Positions 52,542-61,967 of a stretch of 64,000 nt of DNA are shown piece by piece. The DNA lies in contig JAGWNK010000001.1 of NCBI GenBank assembly GCA_028871345.1, positions 186,001 to 250,000 on the forward strand. The letters run 5' to 3'. Position 1 is the first letter of the stretch; each line of letters opens with the position of its first letter. Made by a program: the position numbers and the translations under genes. Below the pieces are notes generated by a model. That model was not told the DNA's origin and searched no databases. It worked only from the letters and a program-made list of their open reading frames with translations. Source of the DNA: Alphaproteobacteria bacterium. Lineage in GTDB: Bacteria > Pseudomonadota > Alphaproteobacteria > Micropepsales > Micropepsaceae.

Positions 52542-54095
52542 GTGCTGCGCAATCTGGACAGCGGCGTTCTAGCCGGATACCTCGCTGCGCTGCTAGCCCT
52601 CGGCTTCGTCTTGTCGCGCCGCAAAGCCTCGGTGAGCGAATACTTTCTGGCATCGCGCCATGCGTCATGGCCGGCGGTCGGCCTTGCACTGGTCGGCTCG
52701 AACATTTCCCCCGGTGTCCTGATCGGCATCACGGGAGCGGCGTACGCCTTCGGAATTTCCGTCTATGACTACGATTGGACGGCGACAGTCATCCTCGTCG
52801 TCTTTGCACTGTTCTTCCTGCCAGCCGTCCTCGCCGCTCGCGTGTACACAATGCCGGAGTTTCTCGAGCGTCGCTACGACCGGCGTGTCAGGATCTGGTT
52901 CTCGTCATTGACGCTGTTCCTCTACGTGTTCCTCGACGCCGCGGGATCGCTCTATTGCGGAACGCTGGTGCTCAAATTCATCGTTCCTGGATTGAGCTTC
53001 GGAGCTGCCGTGGCTGTGCTCGCCGTGCTGTCGGTTCTGTACTCGGTCACGGGAGGCCTGCGTTCGGTCCTTTATACGCAAGCCGTGCAGGCGGTTGTCG
53101 TTCTAGTATCAGCGTTGCTGCTGGCCGGGTTTGCGTTTGTGGCGGCGGGAGGATGGCAGCCCGTAATGCACGCTGCGCCTGTCGAGTACATGAGCCTCAT
53201 TCGGCCGGCGAGCGACCCCTACATGCCGTGGACCGGGCTTGCGTTCGGACTACCTATCCTCGGTTTCTATTACTGGTGCACCAATCAGGTCATCGTCCAG
53301 CGCATGCTGGCGGCGCGCTCGATCGAGGACAGGCAGAAAGGCGCGCTTCTTGCCGGCCTCCTGAAGCTTCTGACCCTGTTCGTCATCGTCCTGCCGGGTG
53401 TTGCGGGTCACGTGCTTTATCCCAGGCTCCTTCACGGCGACGAAATATACTTGCGGCTCGCATTTGGTCTGATGCCGCCGGGTCTGCTCGGACTTCTACT
53501 TGCCGCCTTCCTTGGCGCGCTCATGGCGCAGCTTTCTGCGAGCTACAACAGCGCGGCAACCCTTGTCGTAATCGATTTCGTGCGCCGACTGCGACCCGAT
53601 GCAAGCGACCAGGCAGTTGTCCGCTGGGGTCGCGTCGCGACTATCCTCTGCATGGTGGTATCCGCGGCTTGGGCGCCGCAGATCGTGCGCTTTCCGTCGC
53701 TCTGGCAATATTTCCAGGCGGTGCTGGCCTACACGACACCGCCCGTAGTCGTTCTCTTTCTGGCTGGTCTCCTGTGGCCAAGGGCAAACGCCCTCGGCGC
53801 CATTCTCGCCGTCGCGATTGGAACAGGTTTGGGCCTGAGCCTATTTACCCTCTCCGTCCTGGGCCTGCTCAATCTGCAGTTCCTGAACGCGGCGGTTGTT
53901 GTGTTCTGTGCCTCGTTCATTGCGTTGATGATCGGGAGCCTGTGGGGTCCACACGTCGCGCCGCCCGCATCGCACGAATACGAATACTCGCTTGGGACCG
54001 CGCTCCGGCAGTCCCGCAGCGGAGGACCAAGCGTCAGGATTTGGGCCGCTGCACTGGTCGCCCTGACGGCAGGAATCGTCATCTGGTTTCGCTGA
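52542..54095 (+). CDS. Sodium/solute (sugar) symporter, SSS family
   Basis: 517 residues from GTG 52542 with 13-14 membrane helices. SLC5/SSS features: SVSEYFLASRHASWPAVGLA, GSNISPGVLIGITGAAYAFG and LLAAFLGALMAQLSASYNSA, the last carrying the sodium-site serines. The SglT-like sequence suggests a monosaccharide substrate. It follows the GH15-like gene and precedes the LacI regulator. Confidence 0.9.
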   Translation: MLRNLDSGVLAGYLAALLALGFVLSRRKASVSEYFLASRHASWPAVGLALVGSNISPGVLIGITGAAYAFGISVYDYDWTATVILVVFALFFLPAVLAARVYTMPEFLERRYDRRVRIWFSSLTLFLYVFLDAAGSLYCGTLVLKFIVPGLSFGAAVAVLAVLSVLYSVTGGLRSVLYTQAVQAVVVLVSALLLAGFAFVAAGGWQPVMHAAPVEYMSLIRPASDPYMPWTGLAFGLPILGFYYWCTNQVIVQRMLAARSIEDRQKGALLAGLLKLLTLFVIVLPGVAGHVLYPRLLHGDEIYLRLAFGLMPPGLLGLLLAAFLGALMAQLSASYNSAATLVVIDFVRRLRPDASDQAVVRWGRVATILCMVVSAAWAPQIVRFPSLWQYFQAVLAYTTPPVVVLFLAGLLWPRANALGAILAVAIGTGLGLSLFTLSVLGLLNLQFLNAAVVVFCASFIALMIGSLWGPHVAPPASHEYEYSLGTALRQSRSGGPSVRIWAAALVALTAGIVIWFR

Positions 54096-54181
54096 GAGCC
54101 TGCGTCGTCAAGCCAATTTCACCTCCCCGGAAATGATGCATAATCCGCGCGGGCGGTGCCCGATGCGGCGACGGTGGTGGG

Positions 54182-55228
54182 ATGGCGACGATCAAGGACG
54201 TAGCGAAGCTGGCAGGCGTCGGCGTGGGAACCGCCTCGCGCGCAATTGCCGGCAGCGGGCCGGTGTCGGCCGAGGCCGCTAGCCGCGTTCGCAAGGCGGT
54301 CGAAGAACTGAATTTCCGCCCGTCGCACGCCGCCAGAGTTCTGCAAAAAGGTCAGTCACAGACCATCGGCGTGTTTGTGCCGTTGATCCAGGGCTCGTTC
54401 TACACACCCATTCTGCACGCCATCTACTCCGCGCTGCGGGCGGCAGGTCGCCATATGGTGGTGGATTTCGGCCAGACGCTGGAAAGCGAGCGGCAGGACG
54501 CGCTCGATGGCGCGGAATTCCTTGTCGATCGAGGCTGTGATGGGCTCATCATCGTGGGAACGCGGCTGCGTACAAAAGACGTGGAAACACTGATGGCGCT
54601 GCAACCCAAGACCGTGCTGCTCAACAGAAGCGTGCCGGCCTACGCCGACCAGTGCTTTAATCCCGATCACAAGGCTGCCGGTGCTGTCGCCGCGCGCACA
54701 TTGTGGGAAGCAGGGCACCGTCAATTGGCGGTCATCGAGGGACCCGAGTTTTCGACCGACAACCTGCTTCGCATGCGCGGCTTCTACGGCGAGCTGGCAG
54801 CGAACGGTGTCGATGTAGAGGCCATTCCACGCGTCAGTGGTGATTTCTCGCCCGGAAGCGGCGCAGCCGGCATCAAGGTTCTGCTGGAGGGCGGCAGGAA
54901 GTTCACCGCCCTCTTCTGCGCGAACGACGAGTCCGCGCTGGGCGCCTTGGCTTACCTGCAGCAGGTCGGCGTATCAGTGCCGGGTGATCTGTCGGTGATG
55001 GGATATGACGGCATCGACCTGGCCGCGTTCACCGTGCCGCCGCTAACGACCGTGATGATCCCGTGGAAGAACATCGTCACCAACGCGCTCCATCACCTTT
55101 TGAACCTTTGCTACAACACGGATTATCCGGTGGCGCGCAAACTAGCCCCCGAAGTTCTGTGGCGTGGATCGGTGATCCGACTCAACGATAAGGCTGAACG
55201 GGCTCGCTCACCTCGACGCTCGTCTTGA
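54182..55228 (+). CDS. LacI-family transcriptional regulator
   Basis: 348 residues. Helix-turn-helix and hinge: TIKDVAKLAGVGVGTASRAI, FRPSHAARVLQKGQSQTIGV. Periplasmic-binding-like sensor domain: LFCANDESALGALAYLQQVG, SVMGYDGIDLAAFTVPPLTT. A matching palindrome, TGGAAACGTTTCCA, lies at 61751 upstream of the TonB receptor. Its 3' end overlaps the GH3 gene by 47 bases convergently. Confidence 0.92.
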   Translation: MATIKDVAKLAGVGVGTASRAIAGSGPVSAEAASRVRKAVEELNFRPSHAARVLQKGQSQTIGVFVPLIQGSFYTPILHAIYSALRAAGRHMVVDFGQTLESERQDALDGAEFLVDRGCDGLIIVGTRLRTKDVETLMALQPKTVLLNRSVPAYADQCFNPDHKAAGAVAARTLWEAGHRQLAVIEGPEFSTDNLLRMRGFYGELAANGVDVEAIPRVSGDFSPGSGAAGIKVLLEGGRKFTALFCANDESALGALAYLQQVGVSVPGDLSVMGYDGIDLAAFTVPPLTTVMIPWKNIVTNALHHLLNLCYNTDYPVARKLAPEVLWRGSVIRLNDKAERARSPRRSS

Positions 55229-57386
55229 TCTCTGCCGATGAGGAGCCCAGCGACACGACGAACGGGCCATCCGTCACCACCCAACGCCGCCCGGCACTGT
55301 CGTAGGTAGACAGCAGGCGCGGGTCAACGGTCATGGACACCGACGTGGAAGCACCCGGCTGCAAGTCCACCTTCGACCAGCCGGCAAGCCGCCGCGGCGC
55401 TTCCCACCCGCCGTCGCGCGGCCCCACATAGATCTGCGCCACGTCCTTGCCGGCTCTCTCGCCCGTGTTCGTGACCGTGAACCGCACCGTCAGCCGGCCA
55501 TCAACCACACTGGCCTGAAGGTCGCTGTAGCCAAAGCGCGTGTAGGAAAGGCCATAGCCGAATGGAAAGAGGGGTTTCAGGCCGTTCTTGTCGAACCATT
55601 TGTAGCCCACTGCCGCGCCTTCATCGTAGTTCACCGTGAACGCTGTCCCGGTAGGCAGGTCCACACCGTCGAGCTTGGGGCGCGGCAACTCATCAAGGCT
55701 TGCCGGGAATGTCGCCGGCAGGCGTCCGGAGGCATCCACCTCGCCAAACAGCACGCGTGCGATGGCTTCGCCGCCGCGGCTGCCTGGATTCCAGGCCTCC
55801 AGGACACCGGCAACCTGGGGGAGCCAGGGCATGAAGACGGGGCCGCCGGTTTCGAGCACCACGATGGTGTTGGGATTGGCCGCCGCAATCGTCCGAATGA
55901 GGTCGTCCTGGCCGTCGGCCAACGTGAGCGGAACGTCCGTGTCTTCAGATGCCCATTGCGTTGCGAACACAATCACCACATCCGAACGCGCGGCCTCGCT
56001 GGCCGCGGCGGCCGGATCGCTGCCATCCATGTAGCGGACCGGCGTCTGCGGCACGCGGGCCATGATGGCACCCATCGGCGCGGAAGGCAGATACACGACC
56101 GGCCCGGGGAAACCCTTCGGGCCCAGGCCGGGCACGACGTCGCCACCCACTGGGAACACTGTCGACGAGCCGCCACCGGAGATCACGCCTCGGTCGGCAT
56201 GCCCGCCCACGATGAGGATGCGCTCGGCGGTGTGTGCCAGAGGAAGAACGCCGCGGTCGTTCTTCAACAGAACGATCGCTTCCTCCTCCGCCGCTTGTGC
56301 GACTTTGGCATCCGCCGCGAAATCGATCGTGGCGTCCGCGATGGGATGATCGACCAGACCGACAGCAAACTCGGAGCGCAGGATGCGGTGGACCATGTCG
56401 TCCAGGCGCGCCTGGGGCACGCGACCGCTCTTGACAGCCGCTTTCAAGGGCGCACCGAACCAGGGTTGCGTGTCGAAAACACCAGCAGATTGCTGGTCGA
56501 GGCCGGCCAGCGCCGCGCGTTGGGTCGAGTAGACCGCGCCCCAATCGCTCATCACATAGCCGGGGTAGGCCCAGTCGCCCTTGAGCACCTGATTGAGCAG
56601 GTAGTCGTTCTCGCAGGCGTAGACCGATTTCACCCTATTATAGGAGCACATCACCGAACCTGGTCGGCCCTTTTCTATGGCCAATTCGAAGGCGAGAAAA
56701 TCCGACATGCGCGCTTGGTCGTCAGCGATTTCCGCCGAATAGACATGCCTGCCGGTTTCCTGGTCGTTGAGAGCCCAATGCTTCACGGTCGAGATGACAT
56801 GTTCGGACTGGATGCCCGCCACGGCGGCACCCACCATCGTCCCGGCCAGCAACGGGTCTTCGCCCGCGTACTCGAAATTGCGGCCATTGCGCGGATCACG
56901 CTGCAAGTCGACACCGCCAGCCAACAAGACATTGAAGCCCGAAGCATGTGCCTCGGAACCGATCATGGCGCCGCCGCGACGAGCCAAGTCCGGATTCCAC
57001 GTGGCGGCGATGGCAATTCCCGAAGGCAAGGCAGTGCGCTCTCGGTAGGCGTCGGCGGATTCCCGTTGCGTTGCGACACCCATGCCCGCATCCGTAATCC
57101 ACTGCGGTGGAATGCCGAGGCGTGGGATACCCGGCACGTAGCCTGCCGAGCCCATCCGCGCCTCCGGCGGCGGTGTATAGCCGCTGTCGGGCTTCATCGA
57201 GCCGAAATAACCGAATACCAACCTCAACTTCTCGTCCTGTGTCATGGCTTTGAGAACGAGATCAGCGCGCGCGTCAGGACTCAGCGCCGCATTGTCCCAC
57301 GGATGCGATGCGGCTGGGCGGGCCGCGGCGGCATGGGCCAACATGGCGACACAGCATACGAACGCAACAACTCGCGTCTTGAGCAT
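55182..57386 (-). CDS. GH3 family glycoside hydrolase, exported
   Basis: 734 residues from ATG 57386, which has GGA 8 bases upstream. Signal peptide (VVAFVCCVAMLAHAAAA). GH3 N-terminal TIM barrel: KHWALNDQETGRHVYSAEIA, nucleophile Asp in GYVMSDWGAVYST. C-terminal domains: VLLKNDRGVLPLAHTAERIL and the fibronectin III-like end with YGLSYTRFGYSDL. Beta-glucosidase is the usual activity, though beta-xylosidase or arabinofuranosidase is possible. Operon TonB receptor-GH30-GH3. Confidence 0.92.
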   Translation of the reverse strand: MLKTRVVAFVCCVAMLAHAAAARPAASHPWDNAALSPDARADLVLKAMTQDEKLRLVFGYFGSMKPDSGYTPPPEARMGSAGYVPGIPRLGIPPQWITDAGMGVATQRESADAYRERTALPSGIAIAATWNPDLARRGGAMIGSEAHASGFNVLLAGGVDLQRDPRNGRNFEYAGEDPLLAGTMVGAAVAGIQSEHVISTVKHWALNDQETGRHVYSAEIADDQARMSDFLAFELAIEKGRPGSVMCSYNRVKSVYACENDYLLNQVLKGDWAYPGYVMSDWGAVYSTQRAALAGLDQQSAGVFDTQPWFGAPLKAAVKSGRVPQARLDDMVHRILRSEFAVGLVDHPIADATIDFAADAKVAQAAEEEAIVLLKNDRGVLPLAHTAERILIVGGHADRGVISGGGSSTVFPVGGDVVPGLGPKGFPGPVVYLPSAPMGAIMARVPQTPVRYMDGSDPAAAASEAARSDVVIVFATQWASEDTDVPLTLADGQDDLIRTIAAANPNTIVVLETGGPVFMPWLPQVAGVLEAWNPGSRGGEAIARVLFGEVDASGRLPATFPASLDELPRPKLDGVDLPTGTAFTVNYDEGAAVGYKWFDKNGLKPLFPFGYGLSYTRFGYSDLQASVVDGRLTVRFTVTNTGERAGKDVAQIYVGPRDGGWEAPRRLAGWSKVDLQPGASTSVSMTVDPRLLSTYDSAGRRWVVTDGPFVVSLGSSSAEIKTSVEVSEPVQPYR

Positions 57387-57418
57387 ACGATTTCCAATTC
57401 TGATCGAACTCTTCACGT

Positions 57419-58828
57419 TTAGCGCCATACGAAGGTGGCGACGCTTCCCGGCGCCAGAACGTATTCGAAGCTCTGGTTCTTCTGCCGCACGCCAAATGCG
57501 CGCGGCTCCGATTGCCGGTTGACCGCGATAAGGACGATCGAGCCGTCCGGATTGCGGAACGCAACATCGTCAATACCGGTGATCTCGGCGCCGCTGTCGA
57601 CGCGCACGGCGCCCGGCACGACGAAACGGCTGGCGTGGCCGAGTATGTAATATTCGAGATTGCGCGTGACGTCGCCAGTTCTGGAATCGATGGTAACGAC
57701 GCCACGGCAGTCGGTGCATCCGCCTGTATGGGGCCCGTGGTTTTCATCCAGCGCCAAGTTCCAGAACAAGACACCTTTTGACCATTGCCGTGTGGTTCGG
57801 ACGAGCGTGCCCGCCATCCAGGGCAATGCGTCCTTCCATTGTGACCATTCTCCGCCAGAGCATTCGGTGAGCCAGGTTTCCTTGTCGGGATGGGCATCGT
57901 GAACCGGCCCCTGGGCCGAAGGCTCGCCCGCATAGCAGTGCCAGGCCACGCCGGCGACATAGCGCGAGGCGTTCGGATCGGCGAGGACGGTCAACGGCGA
58001 TTGCGGTTCGTCCCAATTGTGGTCCCAGTCCCAGATGCGGACTTCGGGATGGGTTCTGCTCAGCAGGGGGCCGAGATAGGAACCAATGAACGCCGCGCGC
58101 ATCGGCGGCGTGACGCGCATGCCCGGATAGTCGGCGGGCTCGAAATGGGGTTCGTTCTGGATCGTGATCGCATAGATCGCCACGCCCTCGGCAGCGTAGG
58201 CGTCGATATAGCGCCGGAAGTATTCGGCATACGCAGGGAAGGCCTCGGGCAGAAGCGAACCCTGGATCAGGCTGTCGCTGGATTTCATCCAGCCGGGCGC
58301 GCTCCACGGTGAGGCCATGATCTTGAGCTGGGGATTGATGGCAAGTGCCCGTTTGACCAAAGGCAACACGTCGGCTCGATTGGGCTCGATGGAGAAATGT
58401 CTGAGATCGGGATCGCGCGCTCCCTTGGGCTGATCGTCGAAGCTGTAATCGCGCAGAGAGAAATCCGACGCGCCGATCGTCAGGCGGGTGAAGCTGAGGC
58501 CGAGGCCGCCGTCGCGCCCGAACAACTCCTTCAGCAGGGCCGCCCGCTGGCTTTCGGACATCTTGTTCTGGATCAACCAAGCTGAAGCGTCGGTGAGAGC
58601 CGCGCCGAACCCCACGATTTCCTGATAACGGGTATCGGCGTCGATGGTGATGATGGCGGCCGGTAGTCCGCCGTCGAAGGCAATGCCGGGCTCACGCGAG
58701 AGCCGCTTGATGGCATCGGGCGTCGTAAGCCAAACCTGAACGTCACCCGCGAAGGCTTCGGTTTGTGCCAGGGCTAGAGCGGCTGTGACCGCGAATAGGG
58801 CCAGACGTGTCGTTCTCATGAAATTCAC
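57419..58828 (-). CDS. GH30 family glycoside hydrolase, exported
   Basis: 469 residues with a signal peptide (LALFAVTAALALAQTEAFA). The barrel has FGAALTDASAWLIQNKMSES, acid/base Glu in ITIQNEPHFE and nucleophile Glu in ETWLTECSGGEW, followed by the C-terminal beta domain ending PGSVATFVWR. Family members include beta-glucosidases, beta-1,6-glucanases and beta-1,6-galactanases; subfamily is not determined. GTG 58828 or ATG 58819 may be the start. Confidence 0.9.
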   Translation of the reverse strand: MNFMRTTRLALFAVTAALALAQTEAFAGDVQVWLTTPDAIKRLSREPGIAFDGGLPAAIITIDADTRYQEIVGFGAALTDASAWLIQNKMSESQRAALLKELFGRDGGLGLSFTRLTIGASDFSLRDYSFDDQPKGARDPDLRHFSIEPNRADVLPLVKRALAINPQLKIMASPWSAPGWMKSSDSLIQGSLLPEAFPAYAEYFRRYIDAYAAEGVAIYAITIQNEPHFEPADYPGMRVTPPMRAAFIGSYLGPLLSRTHPEVRIWDWDHNWDEPQSPLTVLADPNASRYVAGVAWHCYAGEPSAQGPVHDAHPDKETWLTECSGGEWSQWKDALPWMAGTLVRTTRQWSKGVLFWNLALDENHGPHTGGCTDCRGVVTIDSRTGDVTRNLEYYILGHASRFVVPGAVRVDSGAEITGIDDVAFRNPDGSIVLIAVNRQSEPRAFGVRQKNQSFEYVLAPGSVATFVWR

Positions 58829-58903
58829 AGCCCCGCAGCGAAAGGATCGAGCGCGACCCGCGCCCTCCCGGGACGAATTGGGAGGGCGCGTGCCGCCGGG
58901 GCG

Positions 58904-61723
58904 TTATAGCTTGTAATTCAGCCCCAGGAGGAACTGCCGGCCGTAGCGGTCGTATTCCAGAGGCTGACGGCTGCCGCCTGCAAACAGGCTGTCCTGCACC
59001 GTGCGATATGGCGTGTCGGACAGATTGTTGACCTGCAAGAGGATCGACATCCCGTTCAGCGTCCCAGCCTGGAAGTCGTAGCTCATCTGGAAATCGGTCT
59101 GCATTTCACCCAGGATTCGGGTGAACGATCGATTGCCGAACAGTGAAGCAATCTCGCCGCGGAAGTCGGAGCGGTACTTCTCCGCAACGCGGACCGAGAA
59201 ACCGTTGCTCTCGTAGTAGACCGACAAGTCGGCAACCGCCTTCGACAGTCCGGGCAGAGTGGCAGTCAGCGCCGTGCCAGGCCCATCCGGCTTGATCGAG
59301 GTATCGGTCCACGAGAACGAGCCGAGGGCACCGAAGCCATCGAGCATGTCGGAAAGAAGCTTGCCATCAACTTGGCCGGATACCTCCATGCCGCGAACAT
59401 AGCCACCGGTACCGTTGGCCCAGGTATAGAACGAGCCAAAATTGCTGATCGGGTGGGCACCGACCGGCACAGTGTATCCGGAGAAGTCGAAGTTATCGAT
59501 GGTCTGCTGATAGACGTAGGACCTCAGGTTCTTGTAGAAGCCCGCAATCTGGAAGTAGCTCGACTCGTTGATGTAGTGCTCGAACGAAACGTCGATGCAG
59601 TCCGCGCGCCAAGGCAATAGTCTCGGATTGCCGCCGCTGCCGCTCCATACGTTGGGCGGAATGTCGGAAGACGTGCTGACCGTTGCACTGGCCGCGGCAC
59701 GGAGCTCGTCCACGCGCGGACGGGCCATGGCTTTTGCCACCACGATCCGCAGGAGAGACCCCTCGCCGAAATCGGCGATGGCGCTGACTGACGGCAGGAA
59801 GTCGTTGTAGCTGCGGGCGCCTGTGGCATTGAGACTCGGAGCGGTCGAAGAACTGGCGTTGTCGACGTTGAAGGCGTGCGAGAACTGGTCGGTATGGATG
59901 AACTGCCCGCCGACTGTACCCTTCACGTCAATTCCGAAGAAATGGGTCTTGTAGTCCGCCTTGACGTAGGTCGTGAGAACCTTTTCCTTGACAGTGAAGT
60001 CCTTCGACCAGTCGTCCTGGGACATGTCCACGGCGAAAGTGTAGTACTTGCTCGCCACTGCCGGCACATCGAAGGCCATGATGCTCGGGATACCGACGAA
60101 CGACAGTGAAATCGGCTTGTAAAGCAGGTCCGGGGAAACCTGTGCCACCGTTCTGCCGTCAGGGGCTGTCAGGCCGGGATTCAGCGTGGCGAAGTAGACC
60201 TCGAAGGAGCGGTTCTTGACGCGGGTCTGGAAGTTCGCGCCGAGCTGGATGTTGTCGATCACGCCGCCGATATCATACCTGACGTCGAGCCGCGCCGCCT
60301 GAATCGTGTCCTTCTGCCAGACGTACTGCACGCGTCCGTCGTGGCCGTATTCCTGCGCATCGTACAACAAGACCTGGGTCGGATCCGCATAGTCGAGCGA
60401 CGGCGTGTAGGTCGGGTACATCGGCGTCGTGGGGAGCGAGAAGCCGAAATTGTGGTCCACGGACGTGCGGCCGGCGTAGTACTCGGAGTTCGTTTCGTGC
60501 CGCTTGGCGTCGGAATAGTTGACATCCGCGCTAAGCGTCCAGCGGTCGGTCGTGTATTCATTCCTCCATCCGACCGAATGCAAAACGTCTACACGCGTGT
60601 TGTAACGACTCATCACGAGCGGCCGCACGCCGTTCCAGGCGCCCGAAGTTACGAGCTCGGCACCGCCAACGGTCGTCGTCTTGGGGTTGATCACCTGGAT
60701 CAAGCCGCCGACGCCCGTCGAACCATCGGGATTCGTGAAGGCAATCTGCGCCAGGTCCGGATAATCCTTGGTCCACGGATCGGTCGTGAACTGCAGGACG
60801 TGGTCGTGCTCTTTCTGGTTGAAGTTGGACCAGTAGAGGTCGAGCGTCGAATGGAAATGTTCGTTGGGTTGGGCTTCCAGGGTCATGATCGCGCCATCGC
60901 GGACCTGGCTCTGCGTGATCACCCCGGCCTCGGTGCCCCACATGCCCCAGGCGTTGGGCGGATAGCCCGCCTCGTTCGGGTGCGCCCACCAGCTTTCCAG
61001 TGTCGGGTCATCCTGCCACCACCAGTCCTTTTCGTATTTGTTCTCGAATGGCGAGTCGAGATGGGCAAATCCGAACGCGATGCCGAATTTGCGGTCCGCA
61101 AATTGGTCGATGTAGGTCAGGTTGTAGCGCTGGCCGAAGGGGCTCACCTCCGGCGAAATCTTGCCAAGAGTGTTGTATTCGCCGCGGGCGCCGAAGGCGA
61201 GCTCGCGTCCCTCGTAGTCGAGCGGGCGGGCGCTCTTGAGGTCGATGGTTCCCGACAGGCCGGCCCCGATGATGGTGGGGTCTGCAGTCTTGTAGACGGT
61301 CGCGCCTGTGAGGATTTCGGCGGGGAATTGGTCGAATTCGACGCCGCGGTTGTCGCCGGTCGACACCTGATCGCGGCCGTTGAAGGTGGTGCCGGCGAAG
61401 TCGGGCGACAAACCGCGAATATCGATCACTTGGTCGCGGCCGTTGACGCGCTGCGCGGCAAGACCTGGCAGGCGGGACAGCGACTCAGCGATCGAAACGT
61501 CCGGCAGTTTGCCGATGTCTTCGGCTGAGACGGCTTCGACGATGTTCAACGAGTTCTTCTTGATGGCTTCCGACGTGATCACGCTTTGGCGAAAACCAGT
61601 GACTGTCACCGTCTCGACTTGCTGGTCCTGAGCGCAGGACGGCGCTGCAGCGGCAAACGCGGTAGCGAGAGCGAAGAGAGAAGCGGATGCATGAAGCCTT
61701 CCAGCTTTCGTGTTGCGGACCAT
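58904..61723 (-). CDS. TonB-dependent receptor, large carbohydrate type
   Basis: 939 residues. Signal peptide, then a plug: VTVTGFRQSVITSEAIKKNS, LPDVSIAESLSRLPGLAAQR, IDIRGLSPDFAGTTFNGRDQ, typical of the large Caulobacter/Xanthomonas TonB receptor group often tied to oligosaccharide uptake. The barrel ends in the aromatic LGLNYKL. AGGGGG precedes the ATG by 5 bases. It heads the TonB-GH30-GH3 operon. Confidence 0.95.
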   Translation of the reverse strand: MVRNTKAGRLHASASLFALATAFAAAAPSCAQDQQVETVTVTGFRQSVITSEAIKKNSLNIVEAVSAEDIGKLPDVSIAESLSRLPGLAAQRVNGRDQVIDIRGLSPDFAGTTFNGRDQVSTGDNRGVEFDQFPAEILTGATVYKTADPTIIGAGLSGTIDLKSARPLDYEGRELAFGARGEYNTLGKISPEVSPFGQRYNLTYIDQFADRKFGIAFGFAHLDSPFENKYEKDWWWQDDPTLESWWAHPNEAGYPPNAWGMWGTEAGVITQSQVRDGAIMTLEAQPNEHFHSTLDLYWSNFNQKEHDHVLQFTTDPWTKDYPDLAQIAFTNPDGSTGVGGLIQVINPKTTTVGGAELVTSGAWNGVRPLVMSRYNTRVDVLHSVGWRNEYTTDRWTLSADVNYSDAKRHETNSEYYAGRTSVDHNFGFSLPTTPMYPTYTPSLDYADPTQVLLYDAQEYGHDGRVQYVWQKDTIQAARLDVRYDIGGVIDNIQLGANFQTRVKNRSFEVYFATLNPGLTAPDGRTVAQVSPDLLYKPISLSFVGIPSIMAFDVPAVASKYYTFAVDMSQDDWSKDFTVKEKVLTTYVKADYKTHFFGIDVKGTVGGQFIHTDQFSHAFNVDNASSSTAPSLNATGARSYNDFLPSVSAIADFGEGSLLRIVVAKAMARPRVDELRAAASATVSTSSDIPPNVWSGSGGNPRLLPWRADCIDVSFEHYINESSYFQIAGFYKNLRSYVYQQTIDNFDFSGYTVPVGAHPISNFGSFYTWANGTGGYVRGMEVSGQVDGKLLSDMLDGFGALGSFSWTDTSIKPDGPGTALTATLPGLSKAVADLSVYYESNGFSVRVAEKYRSDFRGEIASLFGNRSFTRILGEMQTDFQMSYDFQAGTLNGMSILLQVNNLSDTPYRTVQDSLFAGGSRQPLEYDRYGRQFLLGLNYKL

Positions 61724-61750
61724 GGTGCCCCCTGTTTATGATTCATATGA

Positions 61751-61764
61751 TGGAAACGTTTCCA
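61751..61764. promoter_or_regulatory. LacI-type operator TGGAAACGTTTCCA
   Basis: Perfect 14-base palindrome with the central CG typical of LacI/GalR operators. It is 28 bases from the TonB receptor start and 204 bases from the divergent GH3 start. The candidate binder is the LacI-family protein encoded at 54182. Confidence 0.8.
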
Positions 61765-61967
61765 GTGCTCAGTATCTCAAGCCGCTCCAATTGTGTCAAT
61801 CGTGGGGACGACAAAACAGAAGCAGTGATGCACACGGATCACGCACCGGGGCGCCCACGACAGGAGAAGGCCGACGGAAGGCGCAGGACCGTGCGCGCCG
61901 AAGCGCGTTTCCGCATGGCGCGGCCTGAATTGGGAGCGTTACCAGCCGTAACGCTGGGGAAGAAGCA